Source: Kineosphaera limosa NBRC 100340 (GTDB taxonomy: Bacteria; Actinomycetota; Actinomycetes; Actinomycetales; Dermatophilaceae). Taken from it: a stretch of DNA of 39,368 bases. Position numbers and translations under genes: made by a program. Location: NCBI RefSeq assembly GCF_000298215.1, contig NZ_BAHD01000065.1, positions 1 to 39,368 on the forward strand, given 5' to 3'. Every line of letters begins with the position of its first letter. Positions within the stretch are counted from its first letter, which is position 1. The notes under the pieces were generated by a model. That model did no database searches. It was not told the origin of the DNA and was given only the letters and a program-made list of their open reading frames with translations. Below are positions 8,530 through 17,227 of the stretch, one piece after another.

Positions 8530-9456
8530 ATGTTCACGCTCCAGCAGCTGCGGATCTTCCAGGCGGTCGCGCGGGACGGCTCGATCGGCGGTGGCGCGCT
8601 CGCCCTGGGCTTGACGCAGCCGACGGTCTCGCACCATCTCGCCGCACTGGAGAAGGAGCTGGAGACGCCCGTCCTCGTCCGGCACGCCCGCGGGGTGACG
8701 CTCACCGACCGGGGCCGCATCCTGCTCACCTATGCCGATCAGATCCTCGGCAGCGCCCAGGGCGCGGTCCAGGCGATCCGGGATCGGGCGCAGCTGGAGG
8801 AGGGTGAGCTGCGCATCATGACGTTCGCGACCGCCGGGGCCAGCTTCCTGCCCTCGCTGCTCGCGGAGTTCCATCGCCGCCACCCGGCGGTCCGGATCCG
8901 CGTGAGCGAGCACAACGACCCCTCGGGCGGGCTCCTGCAGGTGCGCGACGGCGCCGTCGACTTCGCCTTCATCTTCACGGTGCCGCAGTGGGCCCACAAC
9001 GTGCCCGAGCTGCGGATCCGGAGCCTGTTCAAGGACCCGCTCGTCGTCGCGCTGCCCTCCTCGCACCGACTCGCGGGGCAGGACGTCGTCGACCTCGCCG
9101 ACCTGGCCGGCGAGCAGTGGATCACCCAGAACACCGATCACGATGCCCACCACGTCACCCTGCTGAGCGCCTGCACCGCGGCCGGCTTCGCGCCCTCCTG
9201 CCCGATCCGCAGCGACGCGTTCGCGACCATCGCGACCTACGTGGCGTTCGGTCTCGGGGTCGCGCTCATCCCCGCGCTCGCCGCGGCGAACATGCCGGCG
9301 GGAGTCCGGTGCCTGCCGGTCCGCAGTCCCGGGCTGTTCCGGGAGGTTCGGATGGCCTACCCCGCCGACGACGCGTCGACGCCCGCCAGCGCCTTCGTCC
9401 GGGTCATCAGCGCGATCGACGCGCAGTGGTGGCGTCAGTGGACAGATGTCGATTGA
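8530..9456 (+). CDS. LysR-family transcriptional regulator
   Basis: A 308-aa regulator with an N-terminal winged helix-turn-helix (residues about 1-60: MFTLQQLRIFQAVARDGS, then LGLTQPTVSHHLAALEKEL and VTLTDRGR), a linker helix, and a periplasmic-binding-protein-like effector domain (about 90-300) beginning GELRIMTFATAGASFLPSL. The open frame extends upstream to 8386, but that extension has no LysR similarity. ATG 8530 is supported by the family N terminus and by a -10 element 6 nt upstream. It is divergent from the symporter-led operon and is probably its activator, with a 2-oxoacid or guanidino acid as effector; that effector is inferred only from the neighbours. Confidence 0.92.
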   Translation: MFTLQQLRIFQAVARDGSIGGGALALGLTQPTVSHHLAALEKELETPVLVRHARGVTLTDRGRILLTYADQILGSAQGAVQAIRDRAQLEEGELRIMTFATAGASFLPSLLAEFHRRHPAVRIRVSEHNDPSGGLLQVRDGAVDFAFIFTVPQWAHNVPELRIRSLFKDPLVVALPSSHRLAGQDVVDLADLAGEQWITQNTDHDAHHVTLLSACTAAGFAPSCPIRSDAFATIATYVAFGLGVALIPALAAANMPAGVRCLPVRSPGLFREVRMAYPADDASTPASAFVRVISAIDAQWWRQWTDVD

Positions 9457-9539
9457 CGCCGACATCGATTGACGCTGACACGTTTCGATGGCGCTGCCCG
9501 GCTCGCCCACGTCGCATCCGGTATGTCGGTGCCGCCACG

Positions 9540-9545
9540 TAGCCT
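9540..9545 (+). promoter_or_regulatory. -10 hexamer of leaderless gabD2 promoter (TAGCCT)
   Basis: TAGCCT ends 6 nt before ATG 9552, giving gabD2 its own promoter separate from lysR. Confidence 0.5.
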
Positions 9546-9551
9546 GGTGAC

Positions 9552-11207
9552 ATGGCACCTGAGCAGGTAGGGGAGTCCGTGGCGACGCATGTGGGCGAGG
9601 GTTTCGACGGGCCCGCCCGGCACAATCCGGCGGCCGAGCCGGGCCAACCGACCGCGGGCACCTTCGCGCTCGACCCGCACTGGGTCGAGCAGCTCCGGCG
9701 GCACGCCATCTGCTCGCCGCGGGCCAAGACGATGGACACGATCACTCCGATGACCGGTCGGGTGCTCGCCCGCCTGCCGGTCAGCAGCGCCGAAGACGTC
9801 GAGCAGGCGTACCGGGGCGCCCGGGCGATCCAACCCGCGTGGGCGCAACTGCCCGTGCGGTTGCGGGCACAGATCTTCTCGCGCCTGCACGACCTGTTGC
9901 TGGACCGCCAGGGCGAGCTGCTCGACCTCATCCAATTGGAGTCGGGCAAGGCCCGCTACGCGGCCTTCGAGGAGGTCGTCGACGCGGCGCTGGTCTGCCG
10001 CCACTATGCGCGGGTCGCGCCCAAGCTGCTCGCCCCCCAGCGCCGGGCGGGGGTGTTCCCGGGGCTGACCCGCGTCGAGCAGGTGCGCCACCCGCACGGC
10101 GTCGTCGGCATCGTCGCTCCGTGGAACTATCCGCTGTCGATGGCGCTGACCGACGCGATCCCGGCGCTGCTGGCCGGCAACACCGTGGTGCTGCGGCCCG
10201 ACCCGCAGGCGAGCCTGACCGCGCTGCTGGTCGCCGACCTGCTGGCGCGCGCCGGCCTGCCGTCGCGGGTGCTGCAGATCGTGCTCGGGCCGGGCCCCAC
10301 GACGGGCGCGGCGGTGCTGGAGCACGCCGACTACGTGATGTTCACGGGGTCGACGGCGACCGGGCGGCTCGTGGCGCGCGATGCCGGCGCCCGGCTCATC
10401 GGCGCAAGCCTCGAGCTGGGCGGCAAGAACCCGATGTACGTGGCCGCCGACGCCGACCTCGACCGGGCCGCAGAGGGTGCGGTGCGGGCGTGCTTCAGTT
10501 CGGCCGGACAGCTGTGCATGTCGATCGAGCGGCTGCTGCTGCACGAAGACATCGCCGACGCATTTCTCGAGCGGTTTCTGACTCGCGTGCAATCGCTGGG
10601 GCTCGGCACGAACCTGACCTTCGAGGCCGATATGGGCTCCCTCATTTCCCAGGCCCAACTCGACCGGGTCGAAGGGCAGGTGCGCGATGCGCTCGAGCGC
10701 GGGGCCGTCGTGCTGGCCGGCGGCCGTGCGCGCCCGGACGTCGGCCCGTGGTTCTACGAGCCGACGGTGCTGACCGACGTGCAGGAGTCGATGACGCTGT
10801 GCCGCACGGAGACGTTCGGCCCGGTCGTCGCGGTGTATCGGGTCGGCAGCGACGCCGAAGCCATCGCCCGCGCCAACGACACCGAGTACGGCCTCAACGC
10901 CTCGGTGTGGACGCGCGACGGAGCGCGCGGCCGCCGCATCGCCGCCGCCATCCGCGCCGGCACCGTCAACGTCAACGAGGGCTACGGCGCCGCCTACGCC
11001 AGCGTCGACGCCCCGATGGGCGGCATGGGCGTCTCCGGCATCGGCCGCCGCCACGGCGACGAGGGCCTGCTCAAATACACCCAGGTGCAGACCATCGCCA
11101 CCCAACGCGGCCTCGGCCTGGGCGTGCCCGAGGGCATCCCCACCGAGCGCTTCGCCGCAGGCATGACCGGCGTCCTGCGCGTCATGAAGGCCCTCGGCGG
11201 CCGCTGA
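9552..11207 (+). CDS. gabD2: Succinic semialdehyde dehydrogenase (GabD2-like)
   Basis: A 551-aa aldehyde dehydrogenase closest in layout to actinobacterial GabD2, with an N-terminal extension of about 45 residues before the fold (VEQLRRHAICSPRAKTMDTI). Catalytic features are PWNYP (oxyanion Asn), SLELGGKNP (general-base Glu near residue 288) and Cys322 (SAGQLCMSIERL). It would oxidise succinate semialdehyde to succinate, the last step of GABA use. It carries a leaderless-type promoter of its own and lies 95 bp after lysR. In related actinobacteria I would expect it to be next to guaB3 and SURF1, so the catabolic operon and lysR look like an insertion between them. Whether it serves that operon is unproven. 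Confidence 0.88.
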   Translation: MAPEQVGESVATHVGEGFDGPARHNPAAEPGQPTAGTFALDPHWVEQLRRHAICSPRAKTMDTITPMTGRVLARLPVSSAEDVEQAYRGARAIQPAWAQLPVRLRAQIFSRLHDLLLDRQGELLDLIQLESGKARYAAFEEVVDAALVCRHYARVAPKLLAPQRRAGVFPGLTRVEQVRHPHGVVGIVAPWNYPLSMALTDAIPALLAGNTVVLRPDPQASLTALLVADLLARAGLPSRVLQIVLGPGPTTGAAVLEHADYVMFTGSTATGRLVARDAGARLIGASLELGGKNPMYVAADADLDRAAEGAVRACFSSAGQLCMSIERLLLHEDIADAFLERFLTRVQSLGLGTNLTFEADMGSLISQAQLDRVEGQVRDALERGAVVLAGGRARPDVGPWFYEPTVLTDVQESMTLCRTETFGPVVAVYRVGSDAEAIARANDTEYGLNASVWTRDGARGRRIAAAIRAGTVNVNEGYGAAYASVDAPMGGMGVSGIGRRHGDEGLLKYTQVQTIATQRGLGLGVPEGIPTERFAAGMTGVLRVMKALGGR

Positions 11208-11222
11208 CCCTGCCGGCCGCCG
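11195..11222 (+). terminator. GC-rich hairpin across the gabD2 stop codon
   Basis: CGGCGGCC (11195-11202) pairs with GGCCGCCG (11215-11222) around a 12-nt loop that holds the TGA. There is no T-tract, so it is a weak terminator candidate. Confidence 0.3.
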
Positions 11223-11282
11223 CGGGCGGTCCCAGCGGTGCATGAGTGTGAGGGGCCTGGCCGGGCGTTCAGGTGGGCGGGC

Positions 11283-11288
11283 TAGCCT
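11283..11288 (+). promoter_or_regulatory. -10 hexamer of leaderless SURF1 promoter (TAGCCT)
   Basis: TAGCCT ends 7 nt before GTG 11296 and decides the SURF1 start. Confidence 0.5.
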
Positions 11289-11295
11289 GGCGTGC

Positions 11296-12111
11296 GTGTG
11301 GCGCACCGCGATCAAACCCAAGTGGCTTGCCCTCCTGGGCTTCGTGGTGCTGGTGCTCGTCATCTTCGCCCAGCTCGGGCTCTGGCAGCTCAACGTGGCC
11401 CGCGACACCGCCCACGAGGAGGCGCTGGCGCACTCCAGCTCGCAGCCTCCGATCGCCCTGACCGACGCCCTCGCGCCGCACCAGCCGATGACCTCCGAGC
11501 TGGCGGGGCGCACCGTGACGGTGCACGGCCGCTACGACCCGCAGCTGCAGGTCATCGTCACCGACCGGCGCCTGGACGGGCAGCCCGGCTACTGGGTCGT
11601 GACCCCGGTGACCGTCGAACCCGGCGGCGCGCACCTGGCGGTCGTCCGGGGCTTCACCACCGACCCTGCCTCGGTGCCCGCCCCGCAGGCCGGCGACGTG
11701 CAGCTCTCCGGGCTGCTCGCCCCGGGGGAGTCCGCACCGAATGAGCCGAAGCCCCTGCAACCGGGGCAGATGCAGACCGTCGACCTCGCCGAACTCGTCA
11801 ACGTCTGGCCCGGCGCGCTGTACAACGCGATGCTCTTTCCGACCGACCAGGTGCCTGCCGCGCCCGCCGGCATCACCCACATCCCGCCGCCCGACCTCGG
11901 CAGCGACGGTTTCGCCTGGCGCAACCTCGCCTACGCGCTGCAGTGGTGGATCTTCGCGTTGTTCGCCCTCTACATGTGGTGGCGAATGGTTCGCGAGGAG
12001 CACGAGCGGCTGGCCCTGGCCGCCGGGGGTCCGCCCGCCGACGAACCCCCGGCACCTGCCGATCTCCCAGAGATCACCGACCACGCCCAGACGAAGGAGC
12101 GAACGCCGTGA
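11296..12111 (+). CDS. SURF1 family cytochrome oxidase assembly protein
   Basis: A 271-aa membrane protein with the SURF1 layout: an N-terminal transmembrane helix (residues about 9-28, WLALLGFVVLVLVIFAQLG), an extracytoplasmic domain, and a C-terminal transmembrane helix (about 210-232, LAYALQWWIFALFALYMWW). Family signatures are LGLWQL just after the first helix, the HGRYD segment and PGYWVVTPV. SURF1 helps insert haem a during assembly of the aa3-type oxidase. GTG 11296 gives MWRTAIKPKWL; the longer frame upstream is rejected because the -10 element falls inside it. Its stop overlaps the DUF3817 start by 4 bp. Confidence 0.9.
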   Translation: MWRTAIKPKWLALLGFVVLVLVIFAQLGLWQLNVARDTAHEEALAHSSSQPPIALTDALAPHQPMTSELAGRTVTVHGRYDPQLQVIVTDRRLDGQPGYWVVTPVTVEPGGAHLAVVRGFTTDPASVPAPQAGDVQLSGLLAPGESAPNEPKPLQPGQMQTVDLAELVNVWPGALYNAMLFPTDQVPAAPAGITHIPPPDLGSDGFAWRNLAYALQWWIFALFALYMWWRMVREEHERLALAAGGPPADEPPAPADLPEITDHAQTKERTP

Positions 12112-12488
12112 CCAGCCGGACCCCGCAGGACCAGGAGCGAGCCCAAACGGCTGTGCCGCATGGCTACGACGTCGCACGCGTGGCCAAGGCACTGCCGTTC
12201 TTCCGCATCATGGCGGTCATCGTCGGCTTCGGCCTGCTGCTGCTCGTGCTGGAGATGGTGCTCAAGTACGGCTTCAACAACGACATCCTCGCGTGGTGGG
12301 CGATGCCGCACGGCTTCCTCTACATGGTCTACCTCGGCGCCACCGTCAACCTGGGGCTGCCCGCCCGCTGGTCGCTGCCCAAGCTCATCGGCGTGATGCT
12401 CGCCGGCTGCGTGCCGTTCTTCTCCTTCTGGGTCGAGCACAAGGTCAACGCCGCCGAGCACGCCACCCTGGCCGCGGTCCAGAACTGA
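12108..12488 (+). CDS. DUF3817 family integral membrane protein
   Basis: A 126-aa protein with three predicted membrane helices (about residues 26-46, 62-78 and 87-107), a cytoplasmic N-terminal tail and the DUF3817 pattern KYGFNNDILAWWAMPHGFLYMVY. GTG 12108 overlaps the SURF1 stop (GTGA) and is preceded by AAGGAG at 8 nt. In actinobacteria DUF3817 genes frequently sit between SURF1 and guaA, as here. The function is unknown; the position beside SURF1 hints at a respiratory-membrane role. Its end is 3 bp from the convergent crotonase gene. Confidence 0.87.
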   Translation: MTSRTPQDQERAQTAVPHGYDVARVAKALPFFRIMAVIVGFGLLLLVLEMVLKYGFNNDILAWWAMPHGFLYMVYLGATVNLGLPARWSLPKLIGVMLAGCVPFFSFWVEHKVNAAEHATLAAVQN

Positions 12489-12491
12489 GCG

Positions 12492-13298
12492 TCACCGCCC
12501 CTGGTAGTCGCCGGGACGCTTCTGCGTGAACGCCCCCAGCGCCTCGCGGTGGTCGTCCGTGTGGTGCGCCAAGGCCTGCATCGCCGCGGAGAACTCCAGC
12601 AGCGACTCCAGCGACTGGTGCTGGGACTCGCGCAGCAGCCGCTTGGCCATCCGCACGGCCAGCGGCGGGTTCTTGGCGACCCGACCGGCCAGCGTGTGGG
12701 CCGCGCCCAGCAGCGCGTCGGGCTCGACGACATCGTTGACCAGGCCCCACTCCAATGCCTGCGCGGCGGACACGCGGTCTCCGGTCAACGCCATCTCCGC
12801 TGCCCGCGCCGGCCCGACGGCCTTGGTCAGCAGCCACGCGCCGCCGTCGCCGGGGATCATGCCCAGCTGCACGAAGCTCTCGGCGAAGAACGCCCGCGAC
12901 GAGGCGACCCGCAGGTCACACATGAGCGACAGGTCGCAGCCCGCGCCCACCGCCGGGCCGTTGACGGCCGCCACCACGGGCACCTCACAGTGGTAGAGCG
13001 CCCGCGGGATCCGTTGAATGCCAGCGCGATAGCCCTCGCGCAGCACGTGCGGGCTGCCGCCGAACATCCCGGACCGATCCACCATGTCTTTGACGTTGCC
13101 GCCGGCGCTGAACGCCGACCCCGCCCCCGTAAGCACCACCGCCCGCACGTCGGTGTCGGCGTTGACCGCCGTCACGGCCGCGACGATCGCCTCGATCATC
13201 GGCGCCCCCGAGATCGGATTGCGCGCCTCCGGCAGGTTCAACGTCCAGGTCTCGATGTGCCCCTCGCGGTCGACGAGCAGCGGCGGTTCGGCGGTCAT
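12492..13298 (-). CDS. Crotonase (enoyl-CoA hydratase/isomerase) superfamily protein lacking the hydratase glutamates
   Basis: A 268-aa crotonase-fold protein. The CoA-binding and oxyanion-hole segments are clear ([10 protein letters not shown] near residue 65 and [11 protein letters not shown] near 115). The two glutamates used by classic hydratases are not conserved by my alignment: the first falls on Asp in GCDL and the second on Phe in FAESFVQLG, with a Glu two residues earlier. It is therefore safer to call it crotonase family than enoyl-CoA hydratase; isomerase or thioesterase activity is possible. GGAGAAG 6 nt before ATG 13298 is a good ribosome binding site. It is divergent from guaA and convergent with DUF3817, alone on its strand. 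Confidence 0.88.
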   Translation of the reverse strand: MTAEPPLLVDREGHIETWTLNLPEARNPISGAPMIEAIVAAVTAVNADTDVRAVVLTGAGSAFSAGGNVKDMVDRSGMFGGSPHVLREGYRAGIQRIPRALYHCEVPVVAAVNGPAVGAGCDLSLMCDLRVASSRAFFAESFVQLGMIPGDGGAWLLTKAVGPARAAEMALTGDRVSAAQALEWGLVNDVVEPDALLGAAHTLAGRVAKNPPLAVRMAKRLLRESQHQSLESLLEFSAAMQALAHHTDDHREALGAFTQKRPGDYQGR

Positions 13299-13389
13299 GT
13301 GTGCTTCTCCTCCGGGTGGGCGATGGCGCCACCGTAGACGCTGCCGCCCGCCCGCAGGGCGCGATCCCGGCGCGATCGGGGCGCGCTTG

Positions 13390-13395
13390 TAGACT
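13390..13395 (+). promoter_or_regulatory. -10 hexamer of leaderless guaA promoter (TAGACT)
   Basis: TAGACT ends 7 nt before GTG 13403 and supports that start. Confidence 0.5.
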
Positions 13396-13402
13396 CGCCG
13401 CC

Positions 13403-14963
<1,561 letters not shown>

Positions 14964-14977
<14 letters not shown>

Positions 14978-15154
14978 CCCGCGGGTACGGCGGCTGCGCC
15001 GGTCTGCGGTCGGCGAGGCGTGGAGCGGGGCACTCCTGCGACCAGAGGGCTCGAGTGGGAGTGACCCGCGGGTACGGCGGCTGCGCCGGTCTGCGGTCGG
15101 CGAGGCGTGGAGCGGGGCACTCCTGCGACCAGAGGGCTCGAGTGGGAGTGACCC
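14964..15154 (+). repeat. Tandem 87-bp direct repeat (2.2 copies) starting inside guaA
   Basis: Copy 1 is 14964-15050, copy 2 is 15051-15137 (identical by eye), and a third partial copy of 17 bp is 15138-15154; the 13-mer GGAGTGACCCGCG appears once more at 15156-15168. The unit begins within the last guaA codons. Within each copy GGAGTGACCC and GGGGCACTCC (14971-14980 with 15027-15036; 15058-15067 with 15114-15123) form an imperfect inverted repeat, so each copy can fold into a long hairpin. A frame through the repeat is open but shows no sign of being a gene. It may be a terminator region multiplied by slippage, or an interspersed repeat. Confidence 0.9.
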
Positions 15155-15168
15155 AGGAGTGACCCGCG

Positions 15169-15222
15169 AAAGATAGTGTTCGCTTTTACACGGTCAGGTG
15201 AGTAAAAGCGAACACTATCTTT
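15169..15222. terminator. Perfect 21-bp-arm AT-rich palindrome after guaA
   Basis: Arms 15169-15189 and 15202-15222 are perfect reverse complements around a 12-nt loop. The arms begin AAAGATAGTG and end CACTATCTTT, and are far richer in A/T than anything around them. With a TTT at the 3' edge it could act as a bidirectional terminator for guaA. The length and perfection of the arms also fit a protein-binding site or a remnant of a mobile palindromic element. Confidence 0.65.
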
Positions 15223-15270
15223 GGTCCGCGGCGCAGGAATGCGGGGTGACCGGGGTTCTCGGGGGCTATG

Positions 15271-15301
15271 GGGTGCTGTGCGAGGATCGATGGCAGCACC
15301 C
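15271..15301. promoter_or_regulatory. Inverted repeat GGGTGCTG-N15-CAGCACCC upstream of the SnoaL-like gene
   Basis: Perfect 8-bp arms (15271-15278, 15294-15301) end 17 nt before the AGGAGG ribosome binding site of the next gene. It could be an operator or a leader hairpin. Confidence 0.35.
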
Positions 15302-15328
15302 GAACGGCACCGAGCAGCAGGAGGCGTG

Positions 15329-15709
15329 ATGTTGGGAGACTCGCGGACGCACGGCCCGGATTTGCGGCGTGCGGTGCAGGGCTATTACGACGCCTTGGAC
15401 GCCGACGACATGGAGTCGGTGCTGGAGTTCTTCAGCGGTGACGTGCTGTATCAGCGTCCCGGATACCAGCGGATGGTCGGCATCGACGACGTGCGCCGGT
15501 ACTACGAGCAGGGTCGCCTGATCGCCCCGGGCCGGCACGTGCTGCGCACGCTGGTCGTCGAGGGCAACAATGTGGCCGCGCACGGCGAGTACGAGGGCGA
15601 CCTCAAGGAGGGCGGCCGGCGCACGGTCGGCTTCGCCGCGTTCTTCGTCTTCGACGGCAACGGCCGCGCCGCCGAGCATACGACGTACTTCTTCACGCCT
15701 TCGGTCTGA
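15329..15709 (+). CDS. SnoaL-like/nuclear transport factor 2 family protein
   Basis: A 126-aa protein of the NTF2-like cone fold. Visible family pattern: an N-terminal helix (LRRAVQGYYDALDADDMESVL), then LEFFSGDVLYQRPG, a GIDDVRRYYEQGR helix, and C-terminal strands FAAFFVFDGNGRAAEHTTYF. Members include ketosteroid isomerase-like enzymes and non-catalytic small-ligand binders; no catalytic set can be assigned. ATG 15329 is chosen because AGGAGG (15319-15324) lies 4 nt upstream; an ATG at 15290 is possible but without a binding site. It faces the APC permease across 22 bp. Confidence 0.75.
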   Translation: MLGDSRTHGPDLRRAVQGYYDALDADDMESVLEFFSGDVLYQRPGYQRMVGIDDVRRYYEQGRLIAPGRHVLRTLVVEGNNVAAHGEYEGDLKEGGRRTVGFAAFFVFDGNGRAAEHTTYFFTPSV

Positions 15710-15731
15710 GCTCGGCTACCCCGTCGCGCGT

Positions 15732-17084
15732 TCACTCGGCCAGTTGCATCTCTGGCGGCGCCTTCCGGAAGCCGCGGGTCAGCACCGCCAGCCACAGCAC
15801 CCCGAGCGCCAGCCACGCGCAGCCCAGGCTCACGGCGTGCGAGTCGAGTTGGGTCAGTAGGTAAAGCGAGATGACGGCGCCCAATCCGGGGGCGATGAGG
15901 CTGGGAAAGACCCGCAGCGGGTCGCCTTCTCGCCGCCTGCGCAGGAAGTGCGCGATGACCGACACGTTGACCATCGTGAACGCGATGAACGCGCCGAAGT
16001 TGATGAACGACGTCGAGGTCGTGACGTCCATGAACAGGCCGAGCAGGCCGACGGCTCCGGAGAGCAGGATGTTCAGCACCGGGGTGCGGAACCTGGGATG
16101 CAGGAAGCCGAAGAACTGACGTGGCAGCGCACCGTCGCGTCCCATGGCGTAGGTGAGCCGCGCGGCGCTGGCCTGCGCGGCGATGCCTGAGCCGAACTGT
16201 GTGACGACCAGCCCGGCCAGGAAGACGGCGGAGAAGAGGTTGCCGCCGATCGTGCGCGCCATCTCGAAGGCGGCGGAGTCGGTGTCCGCGAAGGCGGTGC
16301 CGGGGTGTACCAGCTGGGCGACGTACCCGATGAGCACGAACACCCCGCCGCCGATGAGCGCGATGAGGAGTATCGCGCGCGGCATGTCCCGTTTCGGGTT
16401 GCGGGCTTCCTCCGCCAGTGTCGTGACCGCGTCGAATCCGAGAAACGAGTAGGCGGCGACGGCGGCACCCGCGGAGATCATCGCGATGCTTGTCGTGTCG
16501 TTCCAGAACGGTTCGGCGCTGATGACGCTCTGGCCGTCACCGATCAGCGAGGCGATGCTGAAGCCGACAAAGAGCACGATGACCAGGCACTGGAAGGCCA
16601 TCAGCAGCATCGACGCACGTTCGGCCACGACGACGCCGAGGATGTTGAGCACGGTCGTGACCGCGATGAAGGCCAGGATCCACACCCCGTGCGGGACCCC
16701 GGGGAAGGCCGCCCCGAGGAACGAGGCGCCGATGAGCCAGATGACCATCGGCAGGAAGAAGTAGTCCAGCAGCGCGGCCCAACCGACGAGGAAGCCGCTG
16801 TGCGAGTTGATCGAACGCCGCACGTACGTGTAGGCGGAGCCGGCCACTGGGTGCAGCCGGGCCATCCGCCCGTACGAGAGCGCAGTGAACAGCATTGCTG
16901 CCAGCGCCAGAAGGTAGGCCGACGGCACCGCGCCGCCGCTCTCGACGGCGATGACCCCGAATGTGCCGAGAACGATGAGGGGGGCCATGTACGAGACCCC
17001 GAAGAGAACCAACGAGCCGAGCCCGAGGGCGCGGACGAGAGTGGGTGTTTCGTTGCCGCGGGAAGTTTGCAGGATGTCTGACAC
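15732..17084 (-). CDS. APC-superfamily amino acid permease
   Basis: A 450-aa transporter with about 12 membrane helices. The APC signature is at the N terminus (LGLGSLVLFGVSYMAPLIVLG), followed by AGSAYTYVRRSI and FLGFDAVTTLAEEARNPKRDMPRA in the middle. It would move an amino acid or polyamine with protons; the substrate is unknown. GTG 17084 gives MSDILQTSRGNETPTLVRAL. The frame is open to 17159, but the extra 25 residues look non-coding. The ribosome binding site is weak (GGGGA about 7 nt upstream). It appears monocistronic; the 143 bp up to the radical SAM gene hold no clear promoter that I can point to. Confidence 0.9.
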   Translation of the reverse strand: MSDILQTSRGNETPTLVRALGLGSLVLFGVSYMAPLIVLGTFGVIAVESGGAVPSAYLLALAAMLFTALSYGRMARLHPVAGSAYTYVRRSINSHSGFLVGWAALLDYFFLPMVIWLIGASFLGAAFPGVPHGVWILAFIAVTTVLNILGVVVAERASMLLMAFQCLVIVLFVGFSIASLIGDGQSVISAEPFWNDTTSIAMISAGAAVAAYSFLGFDAVTTLAEEARNPKRDMPRAILLIALIGGGVFVLIGYVAQLVHPGTAFADTDSAAFEMARTIGGNLFSAVFLAGLVVTQFGSGIAAQASAARLTYAMGRDGALPRQFFGFLHPRFRTPVLNILLSGAVGLLGLFMDVTTSTSFINFGAFIAFTMVNVSVIAHFLRRRREGDPLRVFPSLIAPGLGAVISLYLLTQLDSHAVSLGCAWLALGVLWLAVLTRGFRKAPPEMQLAE

Positions 17085-17227
17085 GTAAGTCCCCGTTCTC
17101 GCGACGGATTGCCGCGTAATGCAGGGGAACTTAGGGCTGGCGTGTTTCGCCCGTGTCACGGCCAGAGGTCGAACTCAGCCGAATCTCATGAGGACCGCCG
17201 TCCACCGCCGGGCGGTCCATCCGAGGT

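Noticed and set aside
11242-11295. Longer SURF1 start
   Set aside because: The extension contains the -10 hexamer and would add 18 residues before the normal SURF1 N terminus.
14978-15162. Open frame through the 87-bp repeats encoding two identical 29-residue units
   Set aside because: The frame differs from guaA, has no ribosome binding site or native start, and its periodicity follows from the DNA repeat length being a multiple of three.
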